A DNA stretch of 51,849 nucleotides from Blautia sp. MSJ-9 (GTDB lineage: Bacteria; Bacillota; Clostridia; Lachnospirales; Lachnospiraceae), in the NCBI RefSeq assembly GCF_018919065.1, contig NZ_JAHLQG010000035.1, positions 1 through 51,849 of the forward strand. Reading direction: 5' to 3'. The notes beneath the pieces were generated by a model. The model searched no databases. It was not told the origin of the DNA and saw only the letters and a list, made by a program, of their open reading frames with translations. Positions 33,552-43,736 of the stretch are shown piece after piece. The position numbers and the translations under genes are program-made. Positions within the stretch are counted from its first letter, which is position 1, and every line of letters begins with the position of its first letter.

Positions 33552-34319
33552 ATGAAATTCAGGCCATGCATTGATATACATAATGGAAAAGTGAAACAGA
33601 TTGTTGGAGGAAGCCTTACAGATGTACAGGACCAGGCAAAAGAGAATTTTGTGTCTGAGCAGGATGCAGCATTTTATGCAGAACTGTATAAGAAAGCTGG
33701 TATAAAAGGCGGTCATGTAATCCTGCTGAACAGTCTGGATTCTCCTTATTATGAAGCAACGAAAGCACAGGCACTCCTTGCACTGGGCGCTTACCCTAAG
33801 GGGTTGCAGATCGGTGGCGGTGTGAATCCGCAGAATGCCGGAGAATATCTGGATGCAGGGGCAAGCCATGTGATCGTCACATCCTATGTGTTTAAAGATG
33901 GAAAGATTTCCTGGGAGAATCTGAATAAGATGAAAGAAGCGGCAGGAAAGGAGAATCTGGTCCTTGACCTGAGTTGCCGTAAGAAAGACGGAAAATATTA
34001 TATCGTGACAGATCGCTGGCAGAAATTTACGGATGTTACAGTGACTCTGGAAGTAATGGAAGAGCTGGGAAGCTACTGTGATGAGTTTCTGGTACATGCA
34101 GTTGATGTGGAAGGCAAAGCACATGGTGTAGAGACTGAACTGGCAGCTCTGCTTGGGGAATATAAGGGAAATCCAGTCACCTATGCGGGTGGTGTTGGCT
34201 CTATGGCTGATATCGAAGATCTGCGTACTTATGGAAAAAACAGACTGGATGTTACAGTGGGAAGTGCACTGGATCTCTTTGGAGGCAGTATTCCTTTTGC
34301 TGAGCTAATTAAACTTTAA
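33552..34319 (+). CDS. hisA: ProFAR isomerase HisA, eukaryotic (His6) type
   Basis: A 255-residue TIM-barrel enzyme that isomerises ProFAR to PRFAR in histidine synthesis. It does not look like ordinary bacterial HisA; it resembles fungal His6: RPCIDIHNGKVKQIVGGSLT at the N-terminus with the catalytic Asp (D8), an inserted ENFVSEQDAAFYAELYKK segment, VILLN, LQIGGGVN, VVTSYVFK-like VIVTSYVFK, LDLSCRKKDGKYYIV, FLVHAVDVEGKAHGV with the second Asp, and a DVTVGSALDLFGG end. GGAGG precedes the ATG. It stands alone, outside any his operon here. Similar His6-type genes occur in some Firmicutes, probably by transfer. Confidence 0.92.
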   Translation: MKFRPCIDIHNGKVKQIVGGSLTDVQDQAKENFVSEQDAAFYAELYKKAGIKGGHVILLNSLDSPYYEATKAQALLALGAYPKGLQIGGGVNPQNAGEYLDAGASHVIVTSYVFKDGKISWENLNKMKEAAGKENLVLDLSCRKKDGKYYIVTDRWQKFTDVTVTLEVMEELGSYCDEFLVHAVDVEGKAHGVETELAALLGEYKGNPVTYAGGVGSMADIEDLRTYGKNRLDVTVGSALDLFGGSIPFAELIKL

Positions 34320-34425
34320 TCGAATCAAGTAACTCCTATGCTTCAATTGAGAATATCCGTTTGACTCGAAGTTCATTGTTTTGATTATGAGTAGAGGCTT
34401 AATGTCTGAATCAGTGATAAAAATT

Positions 34426-34513
34426 TTACTGTTCACTGATAATATCCCGCGCGGTGAACGTAAAAAATGCATCTGGCAATGAGATACAGGATAATAGACT
34501 ACTGAATAGTTGC
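34426..34513 (-). repeat. degenerate palindrome-ended repeat, copy E
   Basis: TTACTGTTCACTGATAATAT followed by CCCGCGCGGTG mirrors the end of copies B and C on the opposite strand. The interior has decayed, and the far end (TAGACTACTGAATAGTTGC) resembles the alternative terminus of copy D. It occupies the gap between hisA and hpf. Confidence 0.5.
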
Positions 34514-34593
34514 CAAATTTCGACATAATAGGACAAGAATTCCTCTTCTATTCCTGAAGTAAACAGAAAAAATGTGAAATTTTAATAAAATAG

Positions 34594-34622
34594 TGTTAAA
34601 ATTCAAAAAGGTGTGTTATAAT
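34594..34622 (+). promoter_or_regulatory. hpf promoter
   Basis: A consensus TATAAT at 34617-34622 is preceded by TGT, making an extended -10. The -35 region (TGTTAA, 17 nt upstream) is poor. Transcription would start about 25 nt before the ATG. Confidence 0.5.
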
Positions 34623-34653
34623 AGATTCATCAAACAGCAAAGGGGATGGAAGC

Positions 34654-35181
<528 letters not shown>

Positions 35182-35226
35182 TACGACAACCGAATTCGGA
35201 CAAAATATACCGCAAAGTGGGGTGTG

Positions 35227-35258
35227 CAGATTGTGGGAATGATTTTTCAAATACGCTC
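35227..35258 (+). repeat. dispersed 32-nt intergenic repeat, copy 2
   Basis: Partner of the segment at 6360-6391, with two differences. It lies between hpf and the terminator upstream of the thiamine operon, followed by a shorter echo (ACACGCTCTAAAC). The rest of the 35182-35327 gap shows nothing else I can name. Confidence 0.6.
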
Positions 35259-35327
35259 TAGAACACGCTCTAAACCTTATCAGAACATAAAAGGCCATAA
35301 GAAAAGTTTTCATAACAACAACAAAAG

Positions 35328-35371
35328 AACTTCCGTGCGGAATAAAAAAACTTCTGCACGGAAGTTTTTTT
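35328..35371 (+). terminator. terminator upstream of the thiamine operon
   Basis: AACTTCCGTGC pairs perfectly with GCACGGAAGTT and is followed by TTTTTTTAT. It ends the hpf unit about 150 nt after its stop. Confidence 0.85.
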
Positions 35372-35425
35372 ATGTCAAAAAATAAATTGAGAGCAGATTA
35401 AAATTCTTTTTACGTTATAAAAAAC

Positions 35426-35453
35426 TTGCCAAAATCTGAATATTATGTATAAT
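35426..35453 (+). promoter_or_regulatory. promoter of the thiamine salvage operon
   Basis: TTGCCA (35426-35431) and TATAAT (35448-35453) are 16 nt apart, about 40 nt before the TPP aptamer. Confidence 0.6.
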
Positions 35454-35492
35454 AAAGAAGAAAAGAGTAATGAACAACAAAATAATGAACAA

Positions 35493-35580
35493 CAGGGAGC
35501 TTGCGTATCAAGCAGGCTGAGAGTGGGATGAATGCCCAGACCTGCAAACCTGATTTGGATAATGCCAACGTAGGGAATGG
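35493..35580 (+). promoter_or_regulatory. TPP riboswitch (THI box)
   Basis: All conserved parts of the aptamer are present in order: GGGAGC at 35495-35500, GCAGGCTGAGAGTGGG from 35512, GACC, AACCTGAT, GGATAATGCCAACGTAGGGA ending near 35577. It binds thiamine pyrophosphate and here controls thiM-thiE-thiD-cytX. A terminator hairpin follows at 35614-35645, so control is probably at transcription termination. Confidence 0.95.
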
Positions 35581-35613
35581 ATACGTAAGTATAAATACAA
35601 ACGTGAATTTGAG

Positions 35614-35645
35614 CAGATATATCAAACAGGTATATCTGTTTTTTT
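35614..35645 (+). terminator. riboswitch-controlled terminator
   Basis: CAGATATA pairs with TATATCTG across a 9-nt loop and is followed by seven T, between the TPP aptamer and the thiM start. Confidence 0.8.
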
Positions 35646-35705
35646 ATGCCGTTTTTCCGAAGTCTTTCAGGTGTCATTAAAAACGACGAAAAGGAGATAA
35701 GAATT

Positions 35706-36527
35706 ATGCTGGGTACATGTTTACAGAATGTCAGAGAAAGAGAACCTCTTGTCCACAATATCACTAATTATGTCACAGTAAATGATGTGGCAAATGTAAT
35801 CCTTGCGAGCGGGGCAAGCCCGATCATGTCAGATGAGCCGCAGGATGTAGAGGAAATTACAGCAATCTGCGGAGGGCTGAATATCAATATCGGAACTCTG
35901 AATGTGAGAACAATCGAAGGAATGCTGAAAGCAGGGCATAAGGCTAATGAACTGCGGCACATGGTACTTTTAGACCCGGTAGGAGCAGGTGCAAGTTCCC
36001 TTCGAACAAATACAGCAGTGAAGCTGATACAGGAGTTAAAGGTGGATGTGATCCGTGGAAATATTTCAGAAGTTAAGACACTGGCAGCAGGAAGTGGTAC
36101 AACCAAGGGCGTTGATGCAGATGTAGCTGATGCAGTGTCAGAAGAGAATTTGGATGAAGCAGTTGCATTTGCAAAGAAATTTGCAGAGAAATCAGGAAGT
36201 ATTGTTGCCATAACAGGAGCAATCGACCTTGTCAGTGATGGAGAGAAATGCTATGTGATCCGTAATGGCCGTCCGGAAATGGGAAGGATCACAGGAACAG
36301 GATGCCAGTTATCCGGTCTTATGACAGCATATCTTGTCGCAAACCCAGAACAGAAGTTAGAAGCAGCAGCTGCAGCAGTCGGCGCGATGGGACTTGCAGG
36401 AGAAATCGGATGGAGTTATATGCAGAAAGGTGACGGCAATTCTACTTACAGAAACAGGATCATTGATGCAATTTATAATATGACAAAAGAACAGTTAGAT
36501 GAGGGTGCGAAATATGAAGTGCGATAA
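35706..36527 (+). CDS. thiM: hydroxyethylthiazole kinase
   Basis: A 273-residue ribokinase-like enzyme that phosphorylates the thiazole moiety of thiamine for salvage. Landmarks are PLVHNITNYVTVNDVANVIL (about 15-34), which binds the thiazole, and the ATP-site segment GRITGTGCQLSGL with the catalytic Cys/Gly-rich anion hole (about 195-207). ATG at 35706 has AAGGAG upstream; the frame is open from 35646, inside the terminator region, so that earlier start is rejected. It overlaps thiE by 14 nt. Confidence 0.96.
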   Translation: MLGTCLQNVREREPLVHNITNYVTVNDVANVILASGASPIMSDEPQDVEEITAICGGLNINIGTLNVRTIEGMLKAGHKANELRHMVLLDPVGAGASSLRTNTAVKLIQELKVDVIRGNISEVKTLAAGSGTTKGVDADVADAVSEENLDEAVAFAKKFAEKSGSIVAITGAIDLVSDGEKCYVIRNGRPEMGRITGTGCQLSGLMTAYLVANPEQKLEAAAAAVGAMGLAGEIGWSYMQKGDGNSTYRNRIIDAIYNMTKEQLDEGAKYEVR

Positions 36528-37158
36528 GAAAGATTTACTGCTTTATGCAGTGACAGACAGAAGTTGGTTAAATGGTGAAACTCTTTACAGTCAGGTTGAG
36601 AAAGCACTGGAGGGTGGAGCAACATTTGTACAGCTTCGTGAGAAACATCTGGATCATGAGACTTTTCTTAAAGAGGCAAAGGAACTGAAAGAACTTTGTG
36701 CGAAATATCAGGTTCCGTTTGTGCTGGATGATGATGTGGAACTTGCACTGGAAGTTGGTGCAGACGGTGTTCATGTAGGACAGAGTGATATGGAAGCCGG
36801 AGATGTCCGTGCAAAACTTGGAAAAGATAAGATTGTCGGAGTATCTGCCCAGACTGTAGAACAGGCACTTCTCGCTCAGGAACGTGGTGCAGATTATCTG
36901 GGGGTAGGTGCAGTATTTCCAACCAGTTCCAAGGATGATGCAGTGGAAGTAGATCACGAAACAGTGAAAGCTATCTGTGAAGCAGTGGATATTCCGGTCA
37001 TTGCGATCGGTGGTATTTCAAAAGATAACGTACAGGAATTGGCAGGATGTGGACTTTGTGGAATTGCAGTTATCAGTGCTATCTTTGCGAAGCCGGACAT
37101 AAAAAAAGCAGCAGAAGAGCTGAAAGAAGCTACCGCGAAAATGGTGGAAGCACGTTAG
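36514..37158 (+). CDS. thiE: thiamine-phosphate synthase
   Basis: A 214-residue TIM-barrel enzyme joining HMP pyrophosphate and thiazole phosphate into thiamine phosphate. YAVTDRSWL at the N-terminus, QLREKHLD (about 39-46) for pyrophosphate, VPFVLDDDVELALEVGADGVHVGQ, and the GVGAVFPTSSK and IGGIS phosphate loops are all present. ATG at 36514 (thiM stop overlaps) fits the family start; the upstream ATG at 36499 lies deeper in thiM. Next in the operon is thiD after 80 bp. Confidence 0.96.
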   Translation: MKCDKKDLLLYAVTDRSWLNGETLYSQVEKALEGGATFVQLREKHLDHETFLKEAKELKELCAKYQVPFVLDDDVELALEVGADGVHVGQSDMEAGDVRAKLGKDKIVGVSAQTVEQALLAQERGADYLGVGAVFPTSSKDDAVEVDHETVKAICEAVDIPVIAIGGISKDNVQELAGCGLCGIAVISAIFAKPDIKKAAEELKEATAKMVEAR

Positions 37159-37238
37159 CATAAATTTTCTACGTACAGTGGATGGGATGAAAACAGTAAT
37201 GCTATTTGTAGAGAGATGAAAAGAGGAGTAAACAGAAA

Positions 37239-38051
37239 ATGAAAACAGCAGTAACGATTGCAGGAAGTGATTCCAGCGGTGGAGCAGGGATCCAGGCAGA
37301 TATTAAGACAATGCTTGCAAACGGCGTTTATGCCATGAGTGCGATTACGGCACTGACAGCACAGAATACCACAGGGGTGACGGCGATCATGGAAGTGACA
37401 CCGGAATTTCTGGGGGAAGAACTGGATAATATTTTTACAGACATTTATCCGGATGCAGTGAAGATCGGAATGGTATCTTCTGGTGCTTTGATCGAGAAGA
37501 TTGCAGATAAACTGGAGGAATATAAAGCAAAGAATATTGTAGTTGACCCGGTTATGGTGGCAACAAGCGGAGCAAAGCTGATCAGTGATGAAGCTATCGG
37601 GACTTTAAAACAGCGGTTACTTCCTATTGCAAGTGTGTTGACTCCGAATATTCCGGAGGCAGAGGTTCTGGCAGAAATGGAAATCCATACAGCAGAGGAT
37701 ATGATAGAGGCAGCAAAGAAAATCAGTGACAGATACCATTGCGCAGTTCTCTGTAAAGGAGGACATAAGTTAAATGATGCCAATGATCTCCTCTACAGAA
37801 ATGGTTCCTATCGCTGGTTTGAGGGAAAACGCATTGATAATCCAAATACCCATGGAACTGGCTGTACTCTTTCCAGCGCTATTGCATCTAATCTTGCGAA
37901 AGGATTTGATATGGATAGAGCTGTAGAACGTGCGAAAGACTACATTTCAGGTGCGCTGGCAGCAATGCTGGATCTGGGAAAAGGCAGCGGCCCGATGGAT
38001 CATGGATTTGCGATCACAGGAGAATATAAGAAAGAAGCCGGGGAGGTATAA
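37239..38051 (+). CDS. thiD: hydroxymethylpyrimidine/phosphomethylpyrimidine kinase
   Basis: A 270-residue ribokinase-fold enzyme that phosphorylates HMP twice. TIAGSDSSGGAGIQADIKTM (start about residue 6) is the HMP site, VVDPVMVATSG follows at about 100, and the ATP/anion-hole segment NTHGTGCTLSSAIA lies near 203-216. GAGGAG precedes the ATG. It is followed 5 nt later by the predicted HMP transporter gene, so uptake and phosphorylation of pyrimidine are coupled. Confidence 0.96.
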   Translation: MKTAVTIAGSDSSGGAGIQADIKTMLANGVYAMSAITALTAQNTTGVTAIMEVTPEFLGEELDNIFTDIYPDAVKIGMVSSGALIEKIADKLEEYKAKNIVVDPVMVATSGAKLISDEAIGTLKQRLLPIASVLTPNIPEAEVLAEMEIHTAEDMIEAAKKISDRYHCAVLCKGGHKLNDANDLLYRNGSYRWFEGKRIDNPNTHGTGCTLSSAIASNLAKGFDMDRAVERAKDYISGALAAMLDLGKGSGPMDHGFAITGEYKKEAGEV

Positions 38052-38056
38052 GTCTC

Positions 38057-39226
38057 ATGGAAACGAAAAGAACCGGCTTATTTGAAAACGGACTGATCTG
38101 GTTTGGAGCGGGAGTTTCTATAGCAGAAATCCTGACAGGAACTTACCTGGCACCGCTTGGCATGGGAAAAGGTCTGGCAGCAATTATTGTGGGACATATC
38201 ATCGGCTGCCTGATGCTGTTTCTGGCAGGTGTGATCGGCGGTAAAGTCAGAAAGAGCGCCATGGAAACTGTAAAAATGAGCTTTGGACAGAAAGGAAGTA
38301 TTCTGTTTGCTGTTTTGAATGTGCTTCAGCTTGTTGGCTGGACTGCCATTATGATTTATGACGGTGCACTGGCAGCAGACGGGGTGGTAAATACAGGACG
38401 CTGGATCTGGTGTCTGGTCATCGGAGCACTGATCATCCTCTGGATCGTCATTGGAATTACAAATCTTGGAAAGATCAATACGGTTGCCATGGCAGCTTTG
38501 TTTATCCTGACATTGATCCTCTGTAAGGTGATTTTTACCGGAGGCGGTGCAGGTGTAGCTACTGATGACAGTATGACATTCGGAGCAGCAGTAGAACTTG
38601 GCGTTGCCATGCCGTTATCCTGGCTTCCGCTGATCAGTGACTACACAAGAGAAGCGGAAAAGCCTGTGAAAGCAACAGCAGTCAGTGCAGTGACATACGG
38701 GCTTGTGAGCTGCTGGATGTATGTGATTGGAATGGGCGCTGCGATTATTACCGGAGAGTATGATATTGCGCAGATTATGTTAAAAGCAGGCCTGGGAATT
38801 GCAGGACTTTTGATCATTGTGTTCTCAACAGTGACAACTACATTTCTGGATGCTTATTCTGCAGGTATTTCCAGTGAGACCATCGTAAGTAAATGGAATG
38901 GAAAACATGTGGCGATTGTAGTAACCGTTATTGGAACCATTGCAGCAATCGTATATCCGATGGATAATATTACAGATTTTCTGTATCTGATTGGTTCTGT
39001 ATTTGCACCAATGATCGCTATTCAGATTGCAGATTTCTTTATTCTGGACTTGGATAAAAGCAGCCGGGCAGTACATATTCCGAATATGATCATCTGGGTG
39101 ATCGGATTTGGTGTGTATCGTATTCTTATGAATATTGATATGCCGGTAGGAAATACACTGCCGGATATGGTGATCACGGTTATTCTTTGTCTGATCGCAG
39201 CGAAAATAGTGCCGGAGAAGAAGTAA
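38057..39226 (+). CDS. cytX: predicted hydroxymethylpyrimidine transporter
   Basis: A 389-residue membrane protein of the NCS1/cytosine permease family with about twelve spans. The N-terminal WFGAGVSIAEILTGTYLAPL is the family's substrate-proximal first span, and PLSWLPLISDYTREAEKP (about 191-208) is the characteristic unwound segment. Its place as the last gene of a TPP-riboswitch-controlled thi operon, 5 nt after thiD, is the reason to call it CytX, taking up HMP. Weak GGGGAGG site overlapping the thiD end. Confidence 0.92.
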   Translation: METKRTGLFENGLIWFGAGVSIAEILTGTYLAPLGMGKGLAAIIVGHIIGCLMLFLAGVIGGKVRKSAMETVKMSFGQKGSILFAVLNVLQLVGWTAIMIYDGALAADGVVNTGRWIWCLVIGALIILWIVIGITNLGKINTVAMAALFILTLILCKVIFTGGGAGVATDDSMTFGAAVELGVAMPLSWLPLISDYTREAEKPVKATAVSAVTYGLVSCWMYVIGMGAAIITGEYDIAQIMLKAGLGIAGLLIIVFSTVTTTFLDAYSAGISSETIVSKWNGKHVAIVVTVIGTIAAIVYPMDNITDFLYLIGSVFAPMIAIQIADFFILDLDKSSRAVHIPNMIIWVIGFGVYRILMNIDMPVGNTLPDMVITVILCLIAAKIVPEKK

Positions 39227-39245
39227 TATATAGAAACAAAATTTC

Positions 39246-39290
39246 AGCCAGATGTGAAACATGAAAAACAGTAGTGTTTCACATCTGGCT
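39246..39290 (+). terminator. terminator of the thiamine operon
   Basis: AGCCAGATGTGAAACA pairs perfectly with TGTTTCACATCTGGCT, followed by GTTTT, 20 nt after the cytX stop. Confidence 0.9.
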
Positions 39291-39319
39291 GTTTTATATT
39301 GCTTTTTCCTGCTTGAATT

Positions 39320-39348
39320 TTGACGTACTACCTGAAATATGGTAGAAT
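39320..39348 (+). promoter_or_regulatory. malQ promoter
   Basis: TTGACG (39320-39325) and TAGAAT (39343-39348) are 17 nt apart; the predicted start is near 39355, immediately before a solo palindrome. Confidence 0.65.
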
Positions 39349-39360
39349 ATTAGAAAGTCT

Positions 39361-39391
39361 GTAACTGTTCAGCAGTCTACTGAACAGTTAC
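39361..39391. repeat. solo palindrome in the malQ leader
   Basis: GTAACTGTTCAG and its exact inverse CTGAACAGTTAC enclose only 7 nt. This is the terminal motif of the repeat family (variant with CAGTCTA, as in copies D and E) without an interior, placed at the 5' end of the malQ transcript. Confidence 0.6.
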
Positions 39392-39423
39392 GAAAGTCTT
39401 GAAGAAAGAAGGAATAGAATACT

Positions 39424-40899
39424 ATGAGAAAAGCCGGAGTATTAATGCCAGTTTCCGCACTTCCGTCCAGAGTAGGTGCCGGAGAACTTGGAGAGTCAGC
39501 ATTTCACTTTATAGAATTATTAAAGAAGAACCATGTCAAAATATGGCAGATCCTTCCACTGAACCCGGTAGGATATGGAAATTCACCATACCAGCCATAT
39601 TCCTCCTGCGCAGGAGATGAATTATATATCAGCCTGGATAAGCTTGCAGAGGATGGGCTTTTGAAAGAAGCACCGGAAGCATTTTTACAGAATGCAAAGA
39701 GGGTTGATTATGATGCTGTCCGCCAGTACAGAGAACCGTATCTGAGAGAAGCATTTGCAGCATTTCAGGAGAAGAACGGACAGGAAGAGCCTGCATATAA
39801 GGAATTTGTTTCACAGGACTGGGTGTATGAATACGGAGTATTCCGTGCTCTGAAGAAAGCAAACAATGGAGCCTGTTGGAATGACTGGGCAGAAGAAGAC
39901 AGAAACTGGCCGGAGAACAGGCATGAATTACTGGCAGAGACAGAGGCAGAAGCACAGCATCAGATGTTCCTTCAGTATATTTTCTATACACAGTGGATGA
40001 ATGTGAAGAAAGCTGCAAATGAAGCAGGAATTGAGATCATGGGAGATGTTCCGTTCTATGTAGGTCAGGATTCTGTAGATGTATGGGGCGGAAAAGATAA
40101 TTTCTTATTGGATACAGATGGACGTCCGATCTTCATCGCAGGAGTACCGCCGGATTATTTCAGCGCAACAGGACAGAGATGGGGAAATCCGATTTATGAC
40201 TGGGATCATATGAAAAAACAGAATTATCAGTTCTGGGTAAACAGAATTGGTTACAGCAATAAGTTGTTTGACATCATCCGAATCGATCATTTTCGGGCAT
40301 TTGATACATACTGGAAAATTCCTGCAACATGCCCGACAGCCATTGACGGCGAATGGATCGAAGCGCCGGGATATGAAGTAATTGACATATTAAAGAAAGA
40401 GATTCCGGGACTGAATCTGGTGGCAGAGGATCTGGGACTGCTTCGTCCGGAAGTTCTGGTACTGAAAGATCATTACCATCTGAAAGGTATGAAAATCCTT
40501 ATCTTCTCTGTGGATACAAGTGGAAAATATGCCCGTGATACCTTCCATGATGTGGAAAATATGATCTTTTATACAGGAACTCACGACAATGACACCATTA
40601 TGCAGTGGTACAATGGCATGAGTACTGCAGCCAGAAGAAAAGTCCGCCGTATGCTGAAGAAAGCAGGCGCATCTTATGGATCCATGAAAGAAAGATTCCT
40701 GAAGTATACCCTGCAGAATCAGGCAGAATATGCAATTATCCCGCTTGCAGATATTCTTGGACTTGGAAAAGAAGGCCATATCAATACACCGGGAACCATC
40801 GGATCTCCGAATTGGGAGTGGCACTTACCGAATTTCACACAGGCAGAAAAAGAACTGCATAAATTTGGAAAACTGATCATTGAGACAAAGCGTGTATAA
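39424..40899 (+). CDS. malQ: 4-alpha-glucanotransferase (amylomaltase)
   Basis: A 491-residue GH77 enzyme that disproportionates maltodextrins, releasing glucose and longer chains for phosphorolysis. The N-terminal RKAGVLMPVSALPSRVGAGE and WQILPLNPVGYGNSPYQPYS are the donor-site signature of GH77. IRIDHFRAFDTYW carries the catalytic nucleophile Asp (near residue 284), AEDLG the acid/base Glu (near 334), and THDND the third acidic residue (near 385). AAGGAATAG lies ahead of the ATG. It has its own promoter. Confidence 0.96.
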   Translation: MRKAGVLMPVSALPSRVGAGELGESAFHFIELLKKNHVKIWQILPLNPVGYGNSPYQPYSSCAGDELYISLDKLAEDGLLKEAPEAFLQNAKRVDYDAVRQYREPYLREAFAAFQEKNGQEEPAYKEFVSQDWVYEYGVFRALKKANNGACWNDWAEEDRNWPENRHELLAETEAEAQHQMFLQYIFYTQWMNVKKAANEAGIEIMGDVPFYVGQDSVDVWGGKDNFLLDTDGRPIFIAGVPPDYFSATGQRWGNPIYDWDHMKKQNYQFWVNRIGYSNKLFDIIRIDHFRAFDTYWKIPATCPTAIDGEWIEAPGYEVIDILKKEIPGLNLVAEDLGLLRPEVLVLKDHYHLKGMKILIFSVDTSGKYARDTFHDVENMIFYTGTHDNDTIMQWYNGMSTAARRKVRRMLKKAGASYGSMKERFLKYTLQNQAEYAIIPLADILGLGKEGHINTPGTIGSPNWEWHLPNFTQAEKELHKFGKLIIETKRV

Positions 40900-40962
40900 T
40901 AAAAACTATACAAAAAGTTTATAAATGCCAACAAATTTCTTTCTTTGTTCAAGAAAAATTCA

Positions 40963-40991
40963 TTGTTTTCCATATAGGAAAGTGTTAGAAT
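40963..40991 (+). promoter_or_regulatory. secA promoter
   Basis: TTGTTT (40963-40968) and TAGAAT (40986-40991), 17 nt apart. The transcript would start near 40998 with a leader of about 105 nt. Confidence 0.6.
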
Positions 40992-41007
40992 AGATAAGTA
41001 TTGTGCA

Positions 41008-41034
41008 GTTACTGAGAACAAAGTGAACAGTAAC
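41008..41034. repeat. solo short palindrome in the secA leader
   Basis: GTTACTGAGAAC, three A, then GTGAACAGTAAC: the terminal motif of the repeat family with an imperfect left arm, about 10 nt after the predicted secA transcription start. Confidence 0.5.
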
Positions 41035-41103
41035 ATTGTGTATAAAGAAAATGTTTATACTGGTAACAGATAATATAAAGAGATAACAGGAGTTAAACCT
41101 AAT

Positions 41104-43677
41104 ATGAATGTGTTTTCAAAAGTATTCGGGAGCCGCAGCCAGCGAGAGGTTAAGCGTATCGTGCCTCTGGTTGAGAAAATCGAGAGCCTGCGCCCGGACA
41201 TGCAGAAATTAAGTGACGAGGAACTTAGAGGAAAAACAAGAGAATTTAAGAAACGTCTTGAAGAGGGAGAGACACTGGATGATCTGCTTCCTGAGGCATT
41301 TGCGGTTGTACGTGAAGCCGGCAAGCGTGTTCTTGGAATGGAACATTTCCGTGTACAGCTCATCGGTGGTATCATTCTTCACCAGGGCCGTATCGCAGAG
41401 ATGAGAACAGGTGAAGGTAAAACACTTGTTGCTACACTTCCGGCATACTTAAATGCTCTGGAGGGTAAAGGTGTTCACATCGTTACAGTCAACGATTACC
41501 TGGCTAAACGAGATTCCGAGGAAATGGGACAGATCCACGAATTCCTTGGTCTGACAGTTGGTGTTGTTTTAAATGACATGAAGCAGGACGAGCGTCGTGC
41601 TGCATATAACTGTGATATTACTTATGTTACCAATAACGAACTTGGTTTCGATTATCTGCGTGACAACATGGTTATCTATAAAGAACAGCTGGTACAGAGA
41701 GACTTGCACTACTGTATCATTGATGAGGTCGACTCCATTCTGATCGATGAGGCGCGTACACCTCTGATCATTTCCGGACAGAGTGGAAAGTCTACCAAAT
41801 TATATGAAGCCTGCGATATCCTTGCTCAGCAGTTAGAGCGTGGTGAAGCCAGCCATGAGATGACCAAAATGGCAGCCATCATGGGTGAGGAAGTTATCGA
41901 GACAGGTGATTTCGTTGTAAATGAGAAAGATAAGATCGTAAACCTTACTGAGCAGGGTGTTCATAAGGTAGAGAAATTCTTCCATATCGAGAACCTGGCA
42001 GATCCGGAAAACCTGGAGATCCAGCACAATATTACTCTTGCACTTCGTGCCCATAACCTGATGCACAAGGATCAGGATTACGTAGTTAAGGATGATGAGA
42101 TCCTTATCGTTGATGAGTTTACCGGACGTATTATGCCGGGACGTCGTTATTCAGACGGTCTTCATCAGGCAATCGAAGCAAAAGAGCATGTTAAGATCAA
42201 ACGTGAGAGCAAGACTCTGGCAACAATCACATTCCAGAACTTCTTTAATAAATATGACAAGAAGGGCGGTATGACCGGTACAGCTATCACAGAGGAGAAA
42301 GAGTTCCGTGATATCTATGCAATGGACGTTGTTGAGATTCCGACTAACAAACCGGTAATCCGTGTTGACCATGAAGATGCTGTTTATATGACAAAGAAAG
42401 AGAAATTCAACGCAGTTGTTAATGCTGTAGTGGAAGCTCATGCAAAACAGCAGCCAGTACTGGTTGGTACAATTACAATTGAAACTTCTGAACTTATCAG
42501 CCGTATGCTGAAGAAGCAGGGAATCAAACATAATGTATTGAATGCTAAGTTCCATGAACTTGAAGCTGAGATTGTAGCACAGGCAGGTCGTGCAGGTGCA
42601 GTTACGATCGCTACTAACATGGCAGGTCGTGGTACTGATATCAAGCTGGATGATGTGTCCAGAGAGGCCGGTGGTCTGATGATCATTGGTACAGAGCGTC
42701 ACGAATCCAGACGTATCGATAATCAGCTCCGTGGACGTTCCGGTCGTCAGGGAGACCCGGGTGAATCCCGTTTCTACATTTCCCTTGAGGATGACCTGAT
42801 GCGTCTGTTCGGTTCTGAGAGACTGATGAAGATATTCACATCTCTTGGTGTTGCTGAGAATGAGCAGATCGAACATAAGATGCTTTCCAATGCGATCGAG
42901 AAAGCACAGGAGAAGATCGAGTTCAACAACTTCGGTATTCGTAAGAATCTTCTTGACTATGACCAGGTTAACAATGAACAGCGTGAGATCATCTATAAAG
43001 AGCGTCGTCAGGTTCTCGATGGTGAGAACATGCGTGAAGCAATCTACAAGATGATTCAGGATACTGTAGATACTTATGTAGATATGTGCTTCTCAGATGA
43101 TGTAGATTCTGAAGAGTGGGATCTGAATGAATTTAACGGTGTCCTTCTTCCGATCATTCCGGTTAAGCCACTTACACTTAAGAGTGTAAAAGGCAAGAAA
43201 CGCGATGAGATCAAGCATGAACTGAAAGAAGAAGCAGTGAAACTCTATGAAGCAAAAGAGGCAGAGTTCCCTGAACCGGAACAGCTTCGTGAATTAGAGC
43301 GTGTTGTACTTTTGAAATGCATCGACAGCAAGTGGATGGATCACATTGATGATATGGAAATTCTCCGTCAGGGTATCGGACTTGCTGCATACGGACAGAG
43401 AGACCCGGTTGTTGAGTACAAGATGAGTGCATTTGATATGTTCAACAGCATGATCACATCTATCCAGGAAGATACACTTCGTATGCTGTACCATGTACAT
43501 GTAGAGCAGAAGATTGAACGTGAGCAGGTTGCCAAAGTTACCGGAACCAACAAGGATGACAGTTCCGTTAAGAAACCAGTTCAGAGAAAAGAAATCAAAG
43601 TATATCCGAACGATCCGTGTCCATGCGGAAGTGGTAAGAAATACAAACAGTGCTGCGGACGTAAGAACAAAGCCTGA
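41104..43677 (+). CDS. secA: preprotein translocase ATPase SecA
   Basis: An 857-residue motor that drives unfolded preproteins through SecYEG at the membrane. Nucleotide-binding domain 1 has [20 protein letters not shown] (Walker A, start about residue 100) and [16 protein letters not shown] (DEVD box, about 208-211); domain 2 has [12 protein letters not shown] and [20 protein letters not shown]. The C-terminal zinc motif [13 protein letters not shown], which binds SecB or lipids in other species, is complete. AGGAG lies 10 nt before the ATG. Length is normal for Firmicutes. Confidence 0.98.
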   Translation: MNVFSKVFGSRSQREVKRIVPLVEKIESLRPDMQKLSDEELRGKTREFKKRLEEGETLDDLLPEAFAVVREAGKRVLGMEHFRVQLIGGIILHQGRIAEMRTGEGKTLVATLPAYLNALEGKGVHIVTVNDYLAKRDSEEMGQIHEFLGLTVGVVLNDMKQDERRAAYNCDITYVTNNELGFDYLRDNMVIYKEQLVQRDLHYCIIDEVDSILIDEARTPLIISGQSGKSTKLYEACDILAQQLERGEASHEMTKMAAIMGEEVIETGDFVVNEKDKIVNLTEQGVHKVEKFFHIENLADPENLEIQHNITLALRAHNLMHKDQDYVVKDDEILIVDEFTGRIMPGRRYSDGLHQAIEAKEHVKIKRESKTLATITFQNFFNKYDKKGGMTGTAITEEKEFRDIYAMDVVEIPTNKPVIRVDHEDAVYMTKKEKFNAVVNAVVEAHAKQQPVLVGTITIETSELISRMLKKQGIKHNVLNAKFHELEAEIVAQAGRAGAVTIATNMAGRGTDIKLDDVSREAGGLMIIGTERHESRRIDNQLRGRSGRQGDPGESRFYISLEDDLMRLFGSERLMKIFTSLGVAENEQIEHKMLSNAIEKAQEKIEFNNFGIRKNLLDYDQVNNEQREIIYKERRQVLDGENMREAIYKMIQDTVDTYVDMCFSDDVDSEEWDLNEFNGVLLPIIPVKPLTLKSVKGKKRDEIKHELKEEAVKLYEAKEAEFPEPEQLRELERVVLLKCIDSKWMDHIDDMEILRQGIGLAAYGQRDPVVEYKMSAFDMFNSMITSIQEDTLRMLYHVHVEQKIEREQVAKVTGTNKDDSSVKKPVQRKEIKVYPNDPCPCGSGKKYKQCCGRKNKA

Positions 43678-43736
43678 GATTGTTTTGGATGATTTTTGAA
43701 AAGAGAATAGTGAAAGCAGAACAGAACTGCTGATAA

